In this document: in pieces, positions 18,624-26,489 of the stretch
How positions within the stretch are numbered: position 1 is the first letter of the stretch
How the letters are laid out: the number at the start of each line of letters is the position of its first letter
Assembly: GCA_965226755.1 (NCBI GenBank)
Contig: CBDDDT010000003.1
Span: 1,488,001-1,552,000, forward strand
Length of the DNA: 64,000 bases
Reading direction: 5' to 3'
Source of the DNA: Bog-113 sp965226755
GTDB lineage: Bacteria; Acidobacteriota; Terriglobia; Bryobacterales; Bryobacteraceae
Notes under the pieces: generated by a model
Database searches by the model: none
What the model was told of the DNA's origin: nothing
What the model saw: only the letters and a program-made list of their open reading frames with translations
Program-made: the position numbers and the translations under genes

Positions 18624-19388
18624 TTATAGTCCCGGGTCGAAGCCCAGATCGAAATCCTCCGCCGGGTCGACGAGATCCCGCAGCAGCACATCCACCGTTC
18701 GCTCGGCATGGCCGTTGGGCGTGAAATGGATTCCGCATTCCTTCTCGGCGTCGGATTCCCACCACCACCGGCCCGCGCGTTCGTCTTCCCCTGGCAATGG
18801 CGCGCGGGTGCATGGGCCGCAGCCGATGCTCGTGTAACCGTGGCTGTAAAGCGGGTGCACGGGCACGTCATGGAGCGCGATATAGTCTTCGATTTCCCGC
18901 CGGGACCAATCGATCAGCGGGCTGATCTTCACCCGCGAGGTGCTGGTATCAATTTGGGGCAGCGCCGCCCGCGCGGGATTCTGGCCGCGGCGGATTCCCA
19001 CCATGTAGGCGCGGAAGCCTTTCAACTTGCGGCCGAGCGGACGCACTTTGCGGATTTTGCAGCAAAGCATCCGCAACGCCACGTCCTGGCGGAAGAGATT
19101 GGGCCCGTGGCGCGTGACCATGCCTTCCACCTCAGCGGTCTCGGGCGAAACGGTCTCCACGCGGATTCCGTAACGCGCGCGGATCATCTCGATCATTTCG
19201 TAGGTTTCTTCCGGCAGCCGTCCGGTGTCGAGCGTGAATACGCGGACATCGGGGTCGACGCGCGCGGCCATGTCGAGGATCACTGCCCCGGTCTTTTGGA
19301 AGCTGGTGCAGACCGCGAGATCGCGACCGTACTCATGCATGGACCACGCGACGATTTCCTCGGCGGAGCGAGTCTCGGTCATTTCCAT
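18624..19388 (-). CDS. cysH: Phosphoadenylyl/adenylyl-sulfate reductase, 4Fe-4S type
   Basis: Reduces activated sulfate (APS or PAPS) to sulfite in assimilation. The 254-residue product has CTSFQKTGAVILDMA, LDTGRLPEETYEMI, then two cysteine pairs: CCKIRKVRPL (about residue 125) and CGPCTR (about 210), and the C-terminal KECGIHF with the catalytic Cys. The CC plus CxxC set binds a 4Fe-4S cluster and marks the APS-reducing subgroup rather than the cluster-free PAPS enzymes of enterobacteria. The frame is open through the upstream tRNA-Gly, but that part only mirrors the tRNA; I start at the ATG at 19388, with a second ATG at 19382. No other sulfate-assimilation gene is adjacent. Confidence 0.9.
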   Translation of the reverse strand: MEMTETRSAEEIVAWSMHEYGRDLAVCTSFQKTGAVILDMAARVDPDVRVFTLDTGRLPEETYEMIEMIRARYGIRVETVSPETAEVEGMVTRHGPNLFRQDVALRMLCCKIRKVRPLGRKLKGFRAYMVGIRRGQNPARAALPQIDTSTSRVKISPLIDWSRREIEDYIALHDVPVHPLYSHGYTSIGCGPCTRAPLPGEDERAGRWWWESDAEKECGIHFTPNGHAERTVDVLLRDLVDPAEDFDLGFDPGL

Positions 19389-19426
19389 GTTCGATGTTTG
19401 GAAGGAATCCGGAGATTCCGGTTGAA

Positions 19427-19502
19427 TGGAGCGGGAGACGGGATTCGAACCCGCGACATCGACCTTGGCAAGGTCGCACTCTACCAGCTGAGTTACTCCC
19501 GC
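19427..19502 (-). tRNA. tRNA-Gly (GCC anticodon)
   Basis: The minus strand folds as a cloverleaf. The acceptor GCGGGAG (19502-19496) pairs with CTCCCGC (19437-19431). There is a D-arm, an anticodon loop CTTGCCAAG with GCC, a T-arm with GGTTCGAATCC, discriminator U and an encoded CCA (19429-19427). Length is 76 nt. Confidence 0.96.
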
Positions 19503-19828
19503 GTAACCGGAATTCTCATTCTCCACGGTTTCGGCGCGCCTGTCAAACGGACCATTCCGGGCCGGTTATGTTTTATGTAAGTTGCTGCAAACGGGACACT
19601 TATAATTTGGGTTGCATCTGGAATTCTTGTGCTACAGTGAGTGCTGCTGTTCCGGACCCGATGGCAAATCTTCACCGGCTCGTCACAATAAGCGCCTCCC
19701 AGAACGTCTGAATCCGGCTATAACGACGGCTTCAAGATGGAAGCCTCAGGCCGGCTGTTGCCTATTGTGTTTGGCCCGGGAAGATCTCGGTCGAAGCCCG
19801 GAACCAGCGCTTGTAAAGCGAGTTGCGC
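19503..19828. other. dnaA upstream region
   Basis: A 326-bp gap between tRNA-Gly and dnaA with no gene recognised. A perfect TATAAT at 19601-19606 could be a -10 box for dnaA, but no good -35 hexamer lies 16-18 bp upstream. I found no match to the DnaA box TTATCCACA on either strand. The region therefore has no visible origin signature despite its position. Confidence 0.4.
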
Positions 19829-21154
19829 ATGAACGCCTGGGACCACGTCAAACAACAGTTATCGGCAACGCTCAGTTCGGAAAGTTTTGACAACTGGGTG
19901 AGCCGCACTTCTCTCGACCGCATTGACGGGGAAACGATTCACGTCCGCGTGCCGGATCAACAGACCAGGCAGTGGCTGGAGACCGAATATGGCGATCTGA
20001 TCCACTCCGTGGTGCGGCGTCTGAACGGGTTGCATTACCGCGTGGTGAGCTACCACGCGCCGGAGAGCGAGCGGCAGAGGGACGCGTTCGCGGACGGCGG
20101 CGGCGAGCGCCCGTCCGAGAGTCCGTCCTCGCAGTTAAGCGCGCTGAACCCGCGATTCACGTTCGACAATTTCGTGGTGGGCGCGAGCAACCAGTTCGCG
20201 CACGCGGCCGCGCGTTCCGTGGCCACCAATCCGTCGCGCAGTTATAACCCGCTGTTCATCTACGGCGGCGTGGGGATGGGGAAGACCCATCTGATGCACG
20301 CGATTGGGCGGGCGCTTATCAATTCCAACAACTTCCGGGTGGTTTACACATCGAGCGAGCGGTTTATGAACGAGGTGATCGCGGGAATCCGTTTCGATCA
20401 CATGCCCGCGCTGCGGCAGCGCTATCGCTCGGCCGACGTGCTGTTAATCGACGACATCCAGCTGCTGGGCAACAAGGAGCGCACCCAGGACGAATTTTTT
20501 CATACTTTCAATGAGTTGCACGATCACCAGAAGCAGATCGTGATCTCGAGCGACGCGTCGCCAAAGGAGATACCGGGATTGCTGGAGCGGTTGCGGTCGC
20601 GATTTGAGTGGGGGCTGCTGGCCGACATCCAGGCGCCTGATCTGGAGACGAAGATGGCGATTCTGGATAAGAAAGCCGAGGCGCAAGGCGTCGCGCTGCC
20701 GGAGGATGTTCGCACATTCGTGGCGTCGCGAACCAAATCCAACGTCCGTGAGCTGGAAGGTTCGTTGATCAAGCTGATCGCTTATTCGTCGCTGACCGGC
20801 GCTCCCATCACGATGCCCATGGCGCAGCAGTGCCTGAAGCATCTGGCGCATGCGCAGGACCGGCGGGTGACTATTGACGCCATCCAGAAGGCCGTGGCGG
20901 AGAAGTTCGGGGTGAAGCAGGCGCAGCTTCGGGAGAAGAGCAACACACGCGCCGTCGTGTACCCCCGGCAGGTGGCGATGTACCTGGTTAAGGAGTTGAC
21001 CACGGCGTCGCTCCCCGAGATCGGCCGCGCGTTCGGCGGCAAGCACCACACCACCGTGATCCATTCGATCGGGGTGATCACGAAGCGGCGGACGGAAGAT
21101 CCGGAATTGAACAGAATGTTGCACAGTTTAACCGACTCATTGCAGGGCGGTTAG
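19829..21154 (+). CDS. dnaA: Chromosomal replication initiator DnaA
   Basis: Binds DnaA boxes at the origin and melts DNA with ATP. The 441-residue product has all four domains: domain I (about 1-80), a short variable domain II, the AAA+ domain beginning FTFDNFVVGASNQFAHAAA with Walker A GGVGMGKTHL (about 146-155) and Walker B LLIDDIQLL (about 205), and domain IV with the signature GGKHHTTVIHSI. The ATG at 19829 is chosen over an in-frame TTG two codons earlier. dnaN follows 223 bp downstream with its own candidate promoter. Confidence 0.98.
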   Translation: MNAWDHVKQQLSATLSSESFDNWVSRTSLDRIDGETIHVRVPDQQTRQWLETEYGDLIHSVVRRLNGLHYRVVSYHAPESERQRDAFADGGGERPSESPSSQLSALNPRFTFDNFVVGASNQFAHAAARSVATNPSRSYNPLFIYGGVGMGKTHLMHAIGRALINSNNFRVVYTSSERFMNEVIAGIRFDHMPALRQRYRSADVLLIDDIQLLGNKERTQDEFFHTFNELHDHQKQIVISSDASPKEIPGLLERLRSRFEWGLLADIQAPDLETKMAILDKKAEAQGVALPEDVRTFVASRTKSNVRELEGSLIKLIAYSSLTGAPITMPMAQQCLKHLAHAQDRRVTIDAIQKAVAEKFGVKQAQLREKSNTRAVVYPRQVAMYLVKELTTASLPEIGRAFGGKHHTTVIHSIGVITKRRTEDPELNRMLHSLTDSLQGG

Positions 21155-21257
21155 AGCCGCTTTCCGCAGCGGTTTCCCGGAAGGCGCGTGAAAATCTGTA
21201 GAAATTGGGTGCGGGGGCCGTTTCTACGTCTGTTCACTTAGCGTTTTCCTAAGTAGT

Positions 21258-21316
21258 TCGTGACAGGAACCTGTCGAATTTTGTATAATTTAGAGAGAAA
21301 TCAACATTTCGACAGG
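21258..21316 (+). promoter_or_regulatory. Candidate dnaN promoter with overlapping inverted repeats
   Basis: GTGACA (21260-21265) and TATAAT (21284-21289) are 18 bp apart and match 5/6 and 6/6 of the sigma-70 consensus. The -35 box overlaps the palindrome GACAGGAACCTGTC (21262-21275). CCTGTCGAA at 21270-21278 is repeated in inverted form as TTCGACAGG at 21308-21316, bracketing the -10 box. The layout suggests a repressor site. Confidence 0.6.
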
Positions 21317-21377
21317 CCCTCCTGATACGGGTTACTCCCTTATAAGTTGAGAGAACAGTCAGAAGGAAAGAGTGAGC

Positions 21378-22502
21378 ATGGAATTCACCGTCAGCAAGAG
21401 CGACCTCGTACGTGAATTGAGCTTGTCGCAGGGCGTGGTCGAGAAGAAGACGACGATCCCGATTTTGTCGAATGTGCTTTTGGAAGCGCAAGGCGATCGG
21501 ATTACGCTGACGGCGACGGATCTGGAGCTGGGAATTCGGTGTTCCTGCCCGGCGCGGGTGAAAAGAGAAGGCGCGGGAACCATCCCGGCGCGCAGACTGC
21601 TCGATTTCGTTCGTTTGCTGCCGGAAGCGGACATCAACTTCAAATTTCTGGAAAATCACTGGGCTTCGATCACCTGCGGGCGTTCCAAGGCGCGGATCGC
21701 GGGGATGAGCCGGGAAAGCTTCCCGGAGCTGCCTGAAATGCCCGAGCTGATCGGGGAAATTCCCTTCGGCTTGCTGGCAGGGTTGATTTCGAGGACCAGC
21801 TTCGCCATTTCGACGGAAGAATCGCGCTTCACGCTGAACGGGGCGCTGCTGTTGCTGCGGCCCGAAGGGGTGACGATGGTCTCGACCGACGGGCACCGCC
21901 TGGCGTATGTGGATCAGGATTTCCAGAGCCATGTGAACCGCACGTTTCGCGCGCTGGTTCCGCGCAAAGCGATGAACGAAATCGCCAAGCTGGCCGGGGA
22001 AGGCGATCCCGCGCAAATAGTCCGGCTTTCCGGGGACGACAACCACCTGTTTTTCGAATTCGGAGACCGGCTGTTGATCACGCGCAAGCTTACCGGCAAC
22101 TTCCCGGATTATGAGCGCGTGCTGCCGCGCGAGAACGCCCACATCGCGCTGATGGAGAAAGGCGAGATCCGCTCGGCGATCGAGCGCGTGGCGCAGTTCG
22201 CGGATGAGCGCTCGCGAGCCATTCGCGTGCGGTTTGAACCGGGCGAGGTCAAAGTGTTTTCGTCGTCGGTGGAGACCGGAGACAGTGAAGAGAGCGTGCC
22301 GACCCAGTATGAGGGTCCGGCTCTCGAGATCGGATTCAACGCGCAGTACCTGCTGGATTTCATGCGCGCCATCTCTCAGGACCAGGTCGCCTTTTCGCTG
22401 AAGGATGAAAAGAGCGCGGGTGAGCTGCAGCCTTACGCGGCCGCCGCCGATGGCGCCGTCCCGCAGCAATACCGTTATGTCGTGATGCCGATGCGCATCT
22501 GA
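21378..22502 (+). CDS. dnaN: DNA polymerase III beta subunit (sliding clamp)
   Basis: Forms the dimeric ring that tethers polymerase III to DNA. The 374-residue product has the three-domain clamp length; MEFTVSKSDLVRELSLSQGVVEKKTTIPILSNVLLEA is the typical start, VSTDGHRLAY occurs near residue 175, and the C-terminus ends YVVMPMRI, the usual clamp ending. ATG at 21378 is preferred to a GTG two codons upstream because AAGGAA lies about 10 nt before it. gyrB follows 68 bp downstream; recF, normally between them, is absent. Confidence 0.97.
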   Translation: MEFTVSKSDLVRELSLSQGVVEKKTTIPILSNVLLEAQGDRITLTATDLELGIRCSCPARVKREGAGTIPARRLLDFVRLLPEADINFKFLENHWASITCGRSKARIAGMSRESFPELPEMPELIGEIPFGLLAGLISRTSFAISTEESRFTLNGALLLLRPEGVTMVSTDGHRLAYVDQDFQSHVNRTFRALVPRKAMNEIAKLAGEGDPAQIVRLSGDDNHLFFEFGDRLLITRKLTGNFPDYERVLPRENAHIALMEKGEIRSAIERVAQFADERSRAIRVRFEPGEVKVFSSSVETGDSEESVPTQYEGPALEIGFNAQYLLDFMRAISQDQVAFSLKDEKSAGELQPYAAAADGAVPQQYRYVVMPMRI

Positions 22503-22570
22503 GCGCAGGTGAGAGCATCTGGCCCTCGCGCGCCGGGCCGAATGATAGGCGCGCCGCGGAAAGAAGTCGA

Positions 22571-24997
22571 ATGCTTAACCAAGTGAACATGTCTGAAACT
22601 TACGATTCCAGCAATATCAAAGTACTCGAAGGACTGGAGGCGGTCCGGCTGCGCCCGGCGATGTACATCGGCTCGACCGGCGAGATGGGGTTGCACCACC
22701 TCGTTTACGAGGTCGTCGATAATTCCGTCGATGAAGCCCTGGCGGGACATTGCAAAAACATTGAAGTGACCATCCATATCGACGATTCGGTGACGGTGGT
22801 GGATGACGGACGCGGCATCCCGGTGGACATCAAAGCCGAGTTCGGAATTTCGGCCGCGGAGATTGTGCTGACCAAACTCCACGCGGGCGGCAAGTTCGAT
22901 TCGAACAGCTACAAAGTGTCGGGCGGTTTGCACGGCGTGGGGGTCAGTTGCGTGAACGCTCTAAGCGAGCGGTTCGATCTGGAGATCTGGCGCGAAAAAG
23001 GCACATACCAGCAGGAATATTCCAAGGGCGCGCCGAAGGCTCCGCTGCAGAAGACCGGCAAGTCCAACAAGACCGGAACGAAGATCACATTCAAGCCGGA
23101 TATGACCATCATGGACGCGACGAAGTTCAACTTCGACACGCTGTCCCAGCGGCTGAGAGAACTCGCCTTCCTAAACAAGGGCCTGAAGATCACCTTGACG
23201 GATGAGCGCGTGGATCCGGTGAAGGAGCACGTGTTCTTGTATGAAGGCGGCATATCCGAATTCATCCGGCATCTGAACCGCGGCAAGACGGTGCTGCACG
23301 ACAAGCCGATCCATTTCGAATCGTCAGCGAAGCTTCCCAACGGCAGCACCATGACCATGGAAGTGGCGCTGCAATATAACGACGGCTATTCGGAAAGCGT
23401 CTTCAGTTTCGCGAACAACATCAACACGGTGGATGGCGGAACGCACCTCTCGGGTTTTCGCAGCGCGCTGACCCGGACCATCAACGCATTCGGACAATCC
23501 GCCGGCTTGTTCAAAGACAGCCCGAACCTGACTGGCGACGATGTCCGGGAAGGGCTTACGGCGGTGGTCAGCGTTAAGGTTCCGCAGCCGCAGTTCGAAG
23601 GGCAGACGAAGGGCAAGCTGAACAGCGACATCCAGGGTCCCATGACGCAGTTCGTCAACGACAAGCTGGGTGAATTCTTCGAGAAGAACCCGAACGTGAT
23701 GAAGAAGATCGTCTCCAAGGCGATCGACGCGGCGCGCGCGCGGGAAGCAGCCCGCAAGGCGCGGGACCTGACGCGGCGCAAAGGCGCGCTCGATTCCGGC
23801 GGACTGCCCGGCAAGCTGGCGGACTGCCAGGAGCGCGATCCGGAACGCTGCGAAGTCTTTCTGGTGGAAGGCGAATCGGCCGGAGGAACCGCTAAGCAGG
23901 GACGCGACCGCCGTTTTCAGGCCATCCTGCCGCTGAAGGGCAAGATCCTGAACGTCGAGAAGGCGCGCTATGACAAGATGCTGGGCCACGACGAAATCCG
24001 GGCGCTCATCACCGCGCTGGGGACGGGCATCGGCAAGGACGATTTCAACTCGGCGAAGCTGCGCTATCACAAGATCATCATCATGACGGACGCGGATGTG
24101 GACGGCTCCCATATCCGCACGCTTCTGCTCACCTTCTTCTTCCGGCACATGCAGGAGCTGATCAGCCGCGGCCATGTCTACATCGCGCAGCCGCCGCTCT
24201 ACCGGATCAAGAAGGGCAAGAGCGAGAAGTACATCAAGGACGAGAAGGAATTCACCCGGGAGATCATGCGGCGGGCCACGGAGAATCTGGTCATCGAGAC
24301 GGCTGCCAACGGGATGCCTTCGTCGCGTTTGGAAACGGGCGAGCTGCGGGCGTTCCTGATGAACCTGGACGAGTTCGACCAGATGTCGTTCAAGCTGGAA
24401 CGGCGGCTGCGGGATTCGCGCGTGGTCGAAGTGCTGGGAAGCATGGATTTCGCGGTGGACACCAAGGCGGATTTTTCAGAGCGCTTGAACCTGGAGAAGC
24501 TGGTGGAAGCGTTGAAAGCGGCGCAGGTGGGCACGGCGCACGTCCGCGCCGACGAAGAGCACGCGGCCTGGATGGCCGTTTACAACGACTCCACCAACGC
24601 GGAGCGGTTCATCAGCATTGAGACCGCGTCGCAGCCGGAGTACAAGCGCTACCGCGTGCTGGCGAAGCAGATTTCACGTTTCAACCGCGCGCCCTTTACG
24701 GTGATCAAGAACGAGCGGAGCGAAATCCAGAGCAATTGGCGGGGCTTGCTGGCGCATGTGAAAGAAGAAGGCAAGCGCGATTCCAGCGTTCAGCGTTACA
24801 AAGGCCTGGGCGAGATGAACGCGGAGCAACTGGGGGAGACGACCATGAATCCCGAGAAGCGCGTGCTTCTGAAAGTGCGGCTGGAAGACCTGGTCGAAAG
24901 CGACGCGATCTTCACCACCCTGATGGGCGAAGACGTGGAGAGCCGCCGTAAGTTCATTGAAGATAACGCGCTAGACGTAAAAAATTTGGACGTCTAA
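22571..24997 (+). CDS. gyrB: DNA gyrase subunit B
   Basis: ATPase subunit of gyrase, which introduces negative supercoils. The GHKL ATPase is intact (EVVDNSVDEALAG, DDGRGIPVD, GGLHGVGVSCVNALS), as are the TOPRIM motifs EGESAGGTAKQGRDR (about 433) and DADVDGSHIRTLL (about 506), and the C-terminal YKGLGEMNAEQLGETTMNP. Length of 808 residues is normal. The start could also be the ATG at 22589 (MSETYDSSN), which is closer to the usual family N-terminus; GGAAAG lies before the earlier ATG. A methyltransferase gene starts 2 bp after the stop. Confidence 0.98.
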   Translation: MLNQVNMSETYDSSNIKVLEGLEAVRLRPAMYIGSTGEMGLHHLVYEVVDNSVDEALAGHCKNIEVTIHIDDSVTVVDDGRGIPVDIKAEFGISAAEIVLTKLHAGGKFDSNSYKVSGGLHGVGVSCVNALSERFDLEIWREKGTYQQEYSKGAPKAPLQKTGKSNKTGTKITFKPDMTIMDATKFNFDTLSQRLRELAFLNKGLKITLTDERVDPVKEHVFLYEGGISEFIRHLNRGKTVLHDKPIHFESSAKLPNGSTMTMEVALQYNDGYSESVFSFANNINTVDGGTHLSGFRSALTRTINAFGQSAGLFKDSPNLTGDDVREGLTAVVSVKVPQPQFEGQTKGKLNSDIQGPMTQFVNDKLGEFFEKNPNVMKKIVSKAIDAARAREAARKARDLTRRKGALDSGGLPGKLADCQERDPERCEVFLVEGESAGGTAKQGRDRRFQAILPLKGKILNVEKARYDKMLGHDEIRALITALGTGIGKDDFNSAKLRYHKIIIMTDADVDGSHIRTLLLTFFFRHMQELISRGHVYIAQPPLYRIKKGKSEKYIKDEKEFTREIMRRATENLVIETAANGMPSSRLETGELRAFLMNLDEFDQMSFKLERRLRDSRVVEVLGSMDFAVDTKADFSERLNLEKLVEALKAAQVGTAHVRADEEHAAWMAVYNDSTNAERFISIETASQPEYKRYRVLAKQISRFNRAPFTVIKNERSEIQSNWRGLLAHVKEEGKRDSSVQRYKGLGEMNAEQLGETTMNPEKRVLLKVRLEDLVESDAIFTTLMGEDVESRRKFIEDNALDVKNLDV

Positions 24998-24999
24998 GC

Positions 25000-25710
25000 A
25001 TGCCGGCGAACCACGCGGATTGGGATCCGGCGCGCTACGAGGGCAGCCATTCGTTCGTCTGGGAATACGGGTCGGACCTGCTGGCGATCCTGGCGCCGCA
25101 GCCAGGGGAACGCATTCTCGATCTGGGCTGCGGCACCGGGCATCTTACCGCGCAAATAGCTGAGGCTGGCGCGGAGACGGCAGGGATCGACAGCAGCCCG
25201 GCCATGGTCGCGCAGGCTCGACAGAACTACCCGCGTTTACGGTTTCAATTGGCCGATGCGCAGAATTTCCGGGCCGACCTGCCGTTCGACGCCGTGTTCT
25301 CCAACGCCGCCCTGCACTGGATGCCGGAGGCGGACGCGGTCGCGGACTGCATCTATCAGGCCCTGCGTCCTGGCGGCCGTCTGGTGCTCGAGATGGGCGC
25401 GCACGGAAACATCGCCTTGATCGCGGCCGCCATCCGCAGCGCGATTCGCAACTACTTTCCGTCGATTGGGGAATACGCCGGGGTTCTGGAGAGAAACGGT
25501 CTGGAAGTGTTGAGCGCCGTGATCTTCGACCGGCCCACGCCGCTGGGAGGCGGCGAAGACGGGCTGAAGGATTGGATCGCCACGTTTCGCCCTGACAATA
25601 CGCGGCCGCTAGACGAGATTGAAGGCGAACTGCGCCCGGAGCTATTCCGCGAAGGACGCTGGGTGGCCGACTACCGCCGGCTGCGCGTAACGGCGTGGCG
25701 CAGGGATTAG
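25000..25710 (+). CDS. SAM-dependent class I methyltransferase
   Basis: A 236-residue cytoplasmic methyltransferase. WDPARYEGSHSFVWEYG at the N-terminus, the SAM motif ILDLGCGTGHLT (about 40-51), GIDSSPAMVAQAR and NAALHWMPEADAV are all visible. The architecture resembles trans-aconitate 2-methyltransferase and related small-molecule enzymes; the substrate is unknown. It begins 2 bp after gyrB, so it is probably co-transcribed with it. Confidence 0.9.
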   Translation: MPANHADWDPARYEGSHSFVWEYGSDLLAILAPQPGERILDLGCGTGHLTAQIAEAGAETAGIDSSPAMVAQARQNYPRLRFQLADAQNFRADLPFDAVFSNAALHWMPEADAVADCIYQALRPGGRLVLEMGAHGNIALIAAAIRSAIRNYFPSIGEYAGVLERNGLEVLSAVIFDRPTPLGGGEDGLKDWIATFRPDNTRPLDEIEGELRPELFREGRWVADYRRLRVTAWRRD

Positions 25711-25720
25711 CAGAAGGGCT

Positions 25721-26461
25721 CTAGTGCGGAATGGGCTCGTCTTTTTCGACTTTGCCGTCGCGCACGTGAATCACCCGGTGCGCGTGGACGGCGATGTCAT
25801 GCTCGTGCGTGACCAGCACAATTGTGTTGCCCTGCCGGTATAAACGCTCGAACAGGGCCATGATTTCAACGCCGGTGGCGCTATCCAGGTTTCCGGTCGG
25901 CTCATCCGCCAATAGAATGGATGGATCATTCACCAACGCTCGCGCGATCGCGACGCGCTGGCGCTGGCCGCCCGAAAGCTCATTGGGCTTGTGGTTCATG
26001 CGCTTTTCGAGATCCACCTGCGTGAGGGCCCGCTTGGCGCGCTCGATCCGCTCCGCGGCGGGAGTTCCGTTATAGACCAGCGGCAATTCCACGTTATGCA
26101 GTGAGGTCGCGCGCGGAAGCAGGTTGAACGTCTGGAAGACGAAGCCGATCTCTTTATTCCGGATGCGCGCCAATTCGTCATCCGACATCGCGCTGACCAG
26201 GCTGCCGTTGATGTAGTATTCGCCGCGCGTCGGCGTATCCAGGCAGCCGATCAGGTTCATCAGCGTGGACTTGCCCGAACCGGACGGACCCATGATGGCC
26301 ACGTATTCGCCGCGATGGATCTCGATATCCACGCCGGAGACGGCGTTGATCACCTGGTCGCCCATCACGTACGTCTTCCACAGATCGTACGTGCGGATGA
26401 CGATATTGTCCTGCTTGAGTTGCTGCCCGCGCTCCTCGGCGTATGCCGCTGCTTGTGCCAT
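25721..26461 (-). CDS. ABC transporter ATP-binding protein (MacB/LolD type)
   Basis: A 246-residue ATPase with Walker A GPSGSGKSTLMNLIG (about 55-69), Q-loop FQTFNLLPRATSLHNVELP, signature LSGGQRQRVAIARALVNDP, Walker B ILLADEPTGNLDS and the H-loop THEHD. The sequence is of the MacB/LolD/FtsE group that powers mechanotransmission permeases. AAGGGA lies 7 nt before the ATG. It follows the adaptor gene by 28 bp. No FtsX-type permease is adjacent. Confidence 0.93.
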   Translation of the reverse strand: MAQAAAYAEERGQQLKQDNIVIRTYDLWKTYVMGDQVINAVSGVDIEIHRGEYVAIMGPSGSGKSTLMNLIGCLDTPTRGEYYINGSLVSAMSDDELARIRNKEIGFVFQTFNLLPRATSLHNVELPLVYNGTPAAERIERAKRALTQVDLEKRMNHKPNELSGGQRQRVAIARALVNDPSILLADEPTGNLDSATGVEIMALFERLYRQGNTIVLVTHEHDIAVHAHRVIHVRDGKVEKDEPIPH

Positions 26462-26489
26462 GTGCTTGTCCCTTTGTCCGCGGCTCAGC

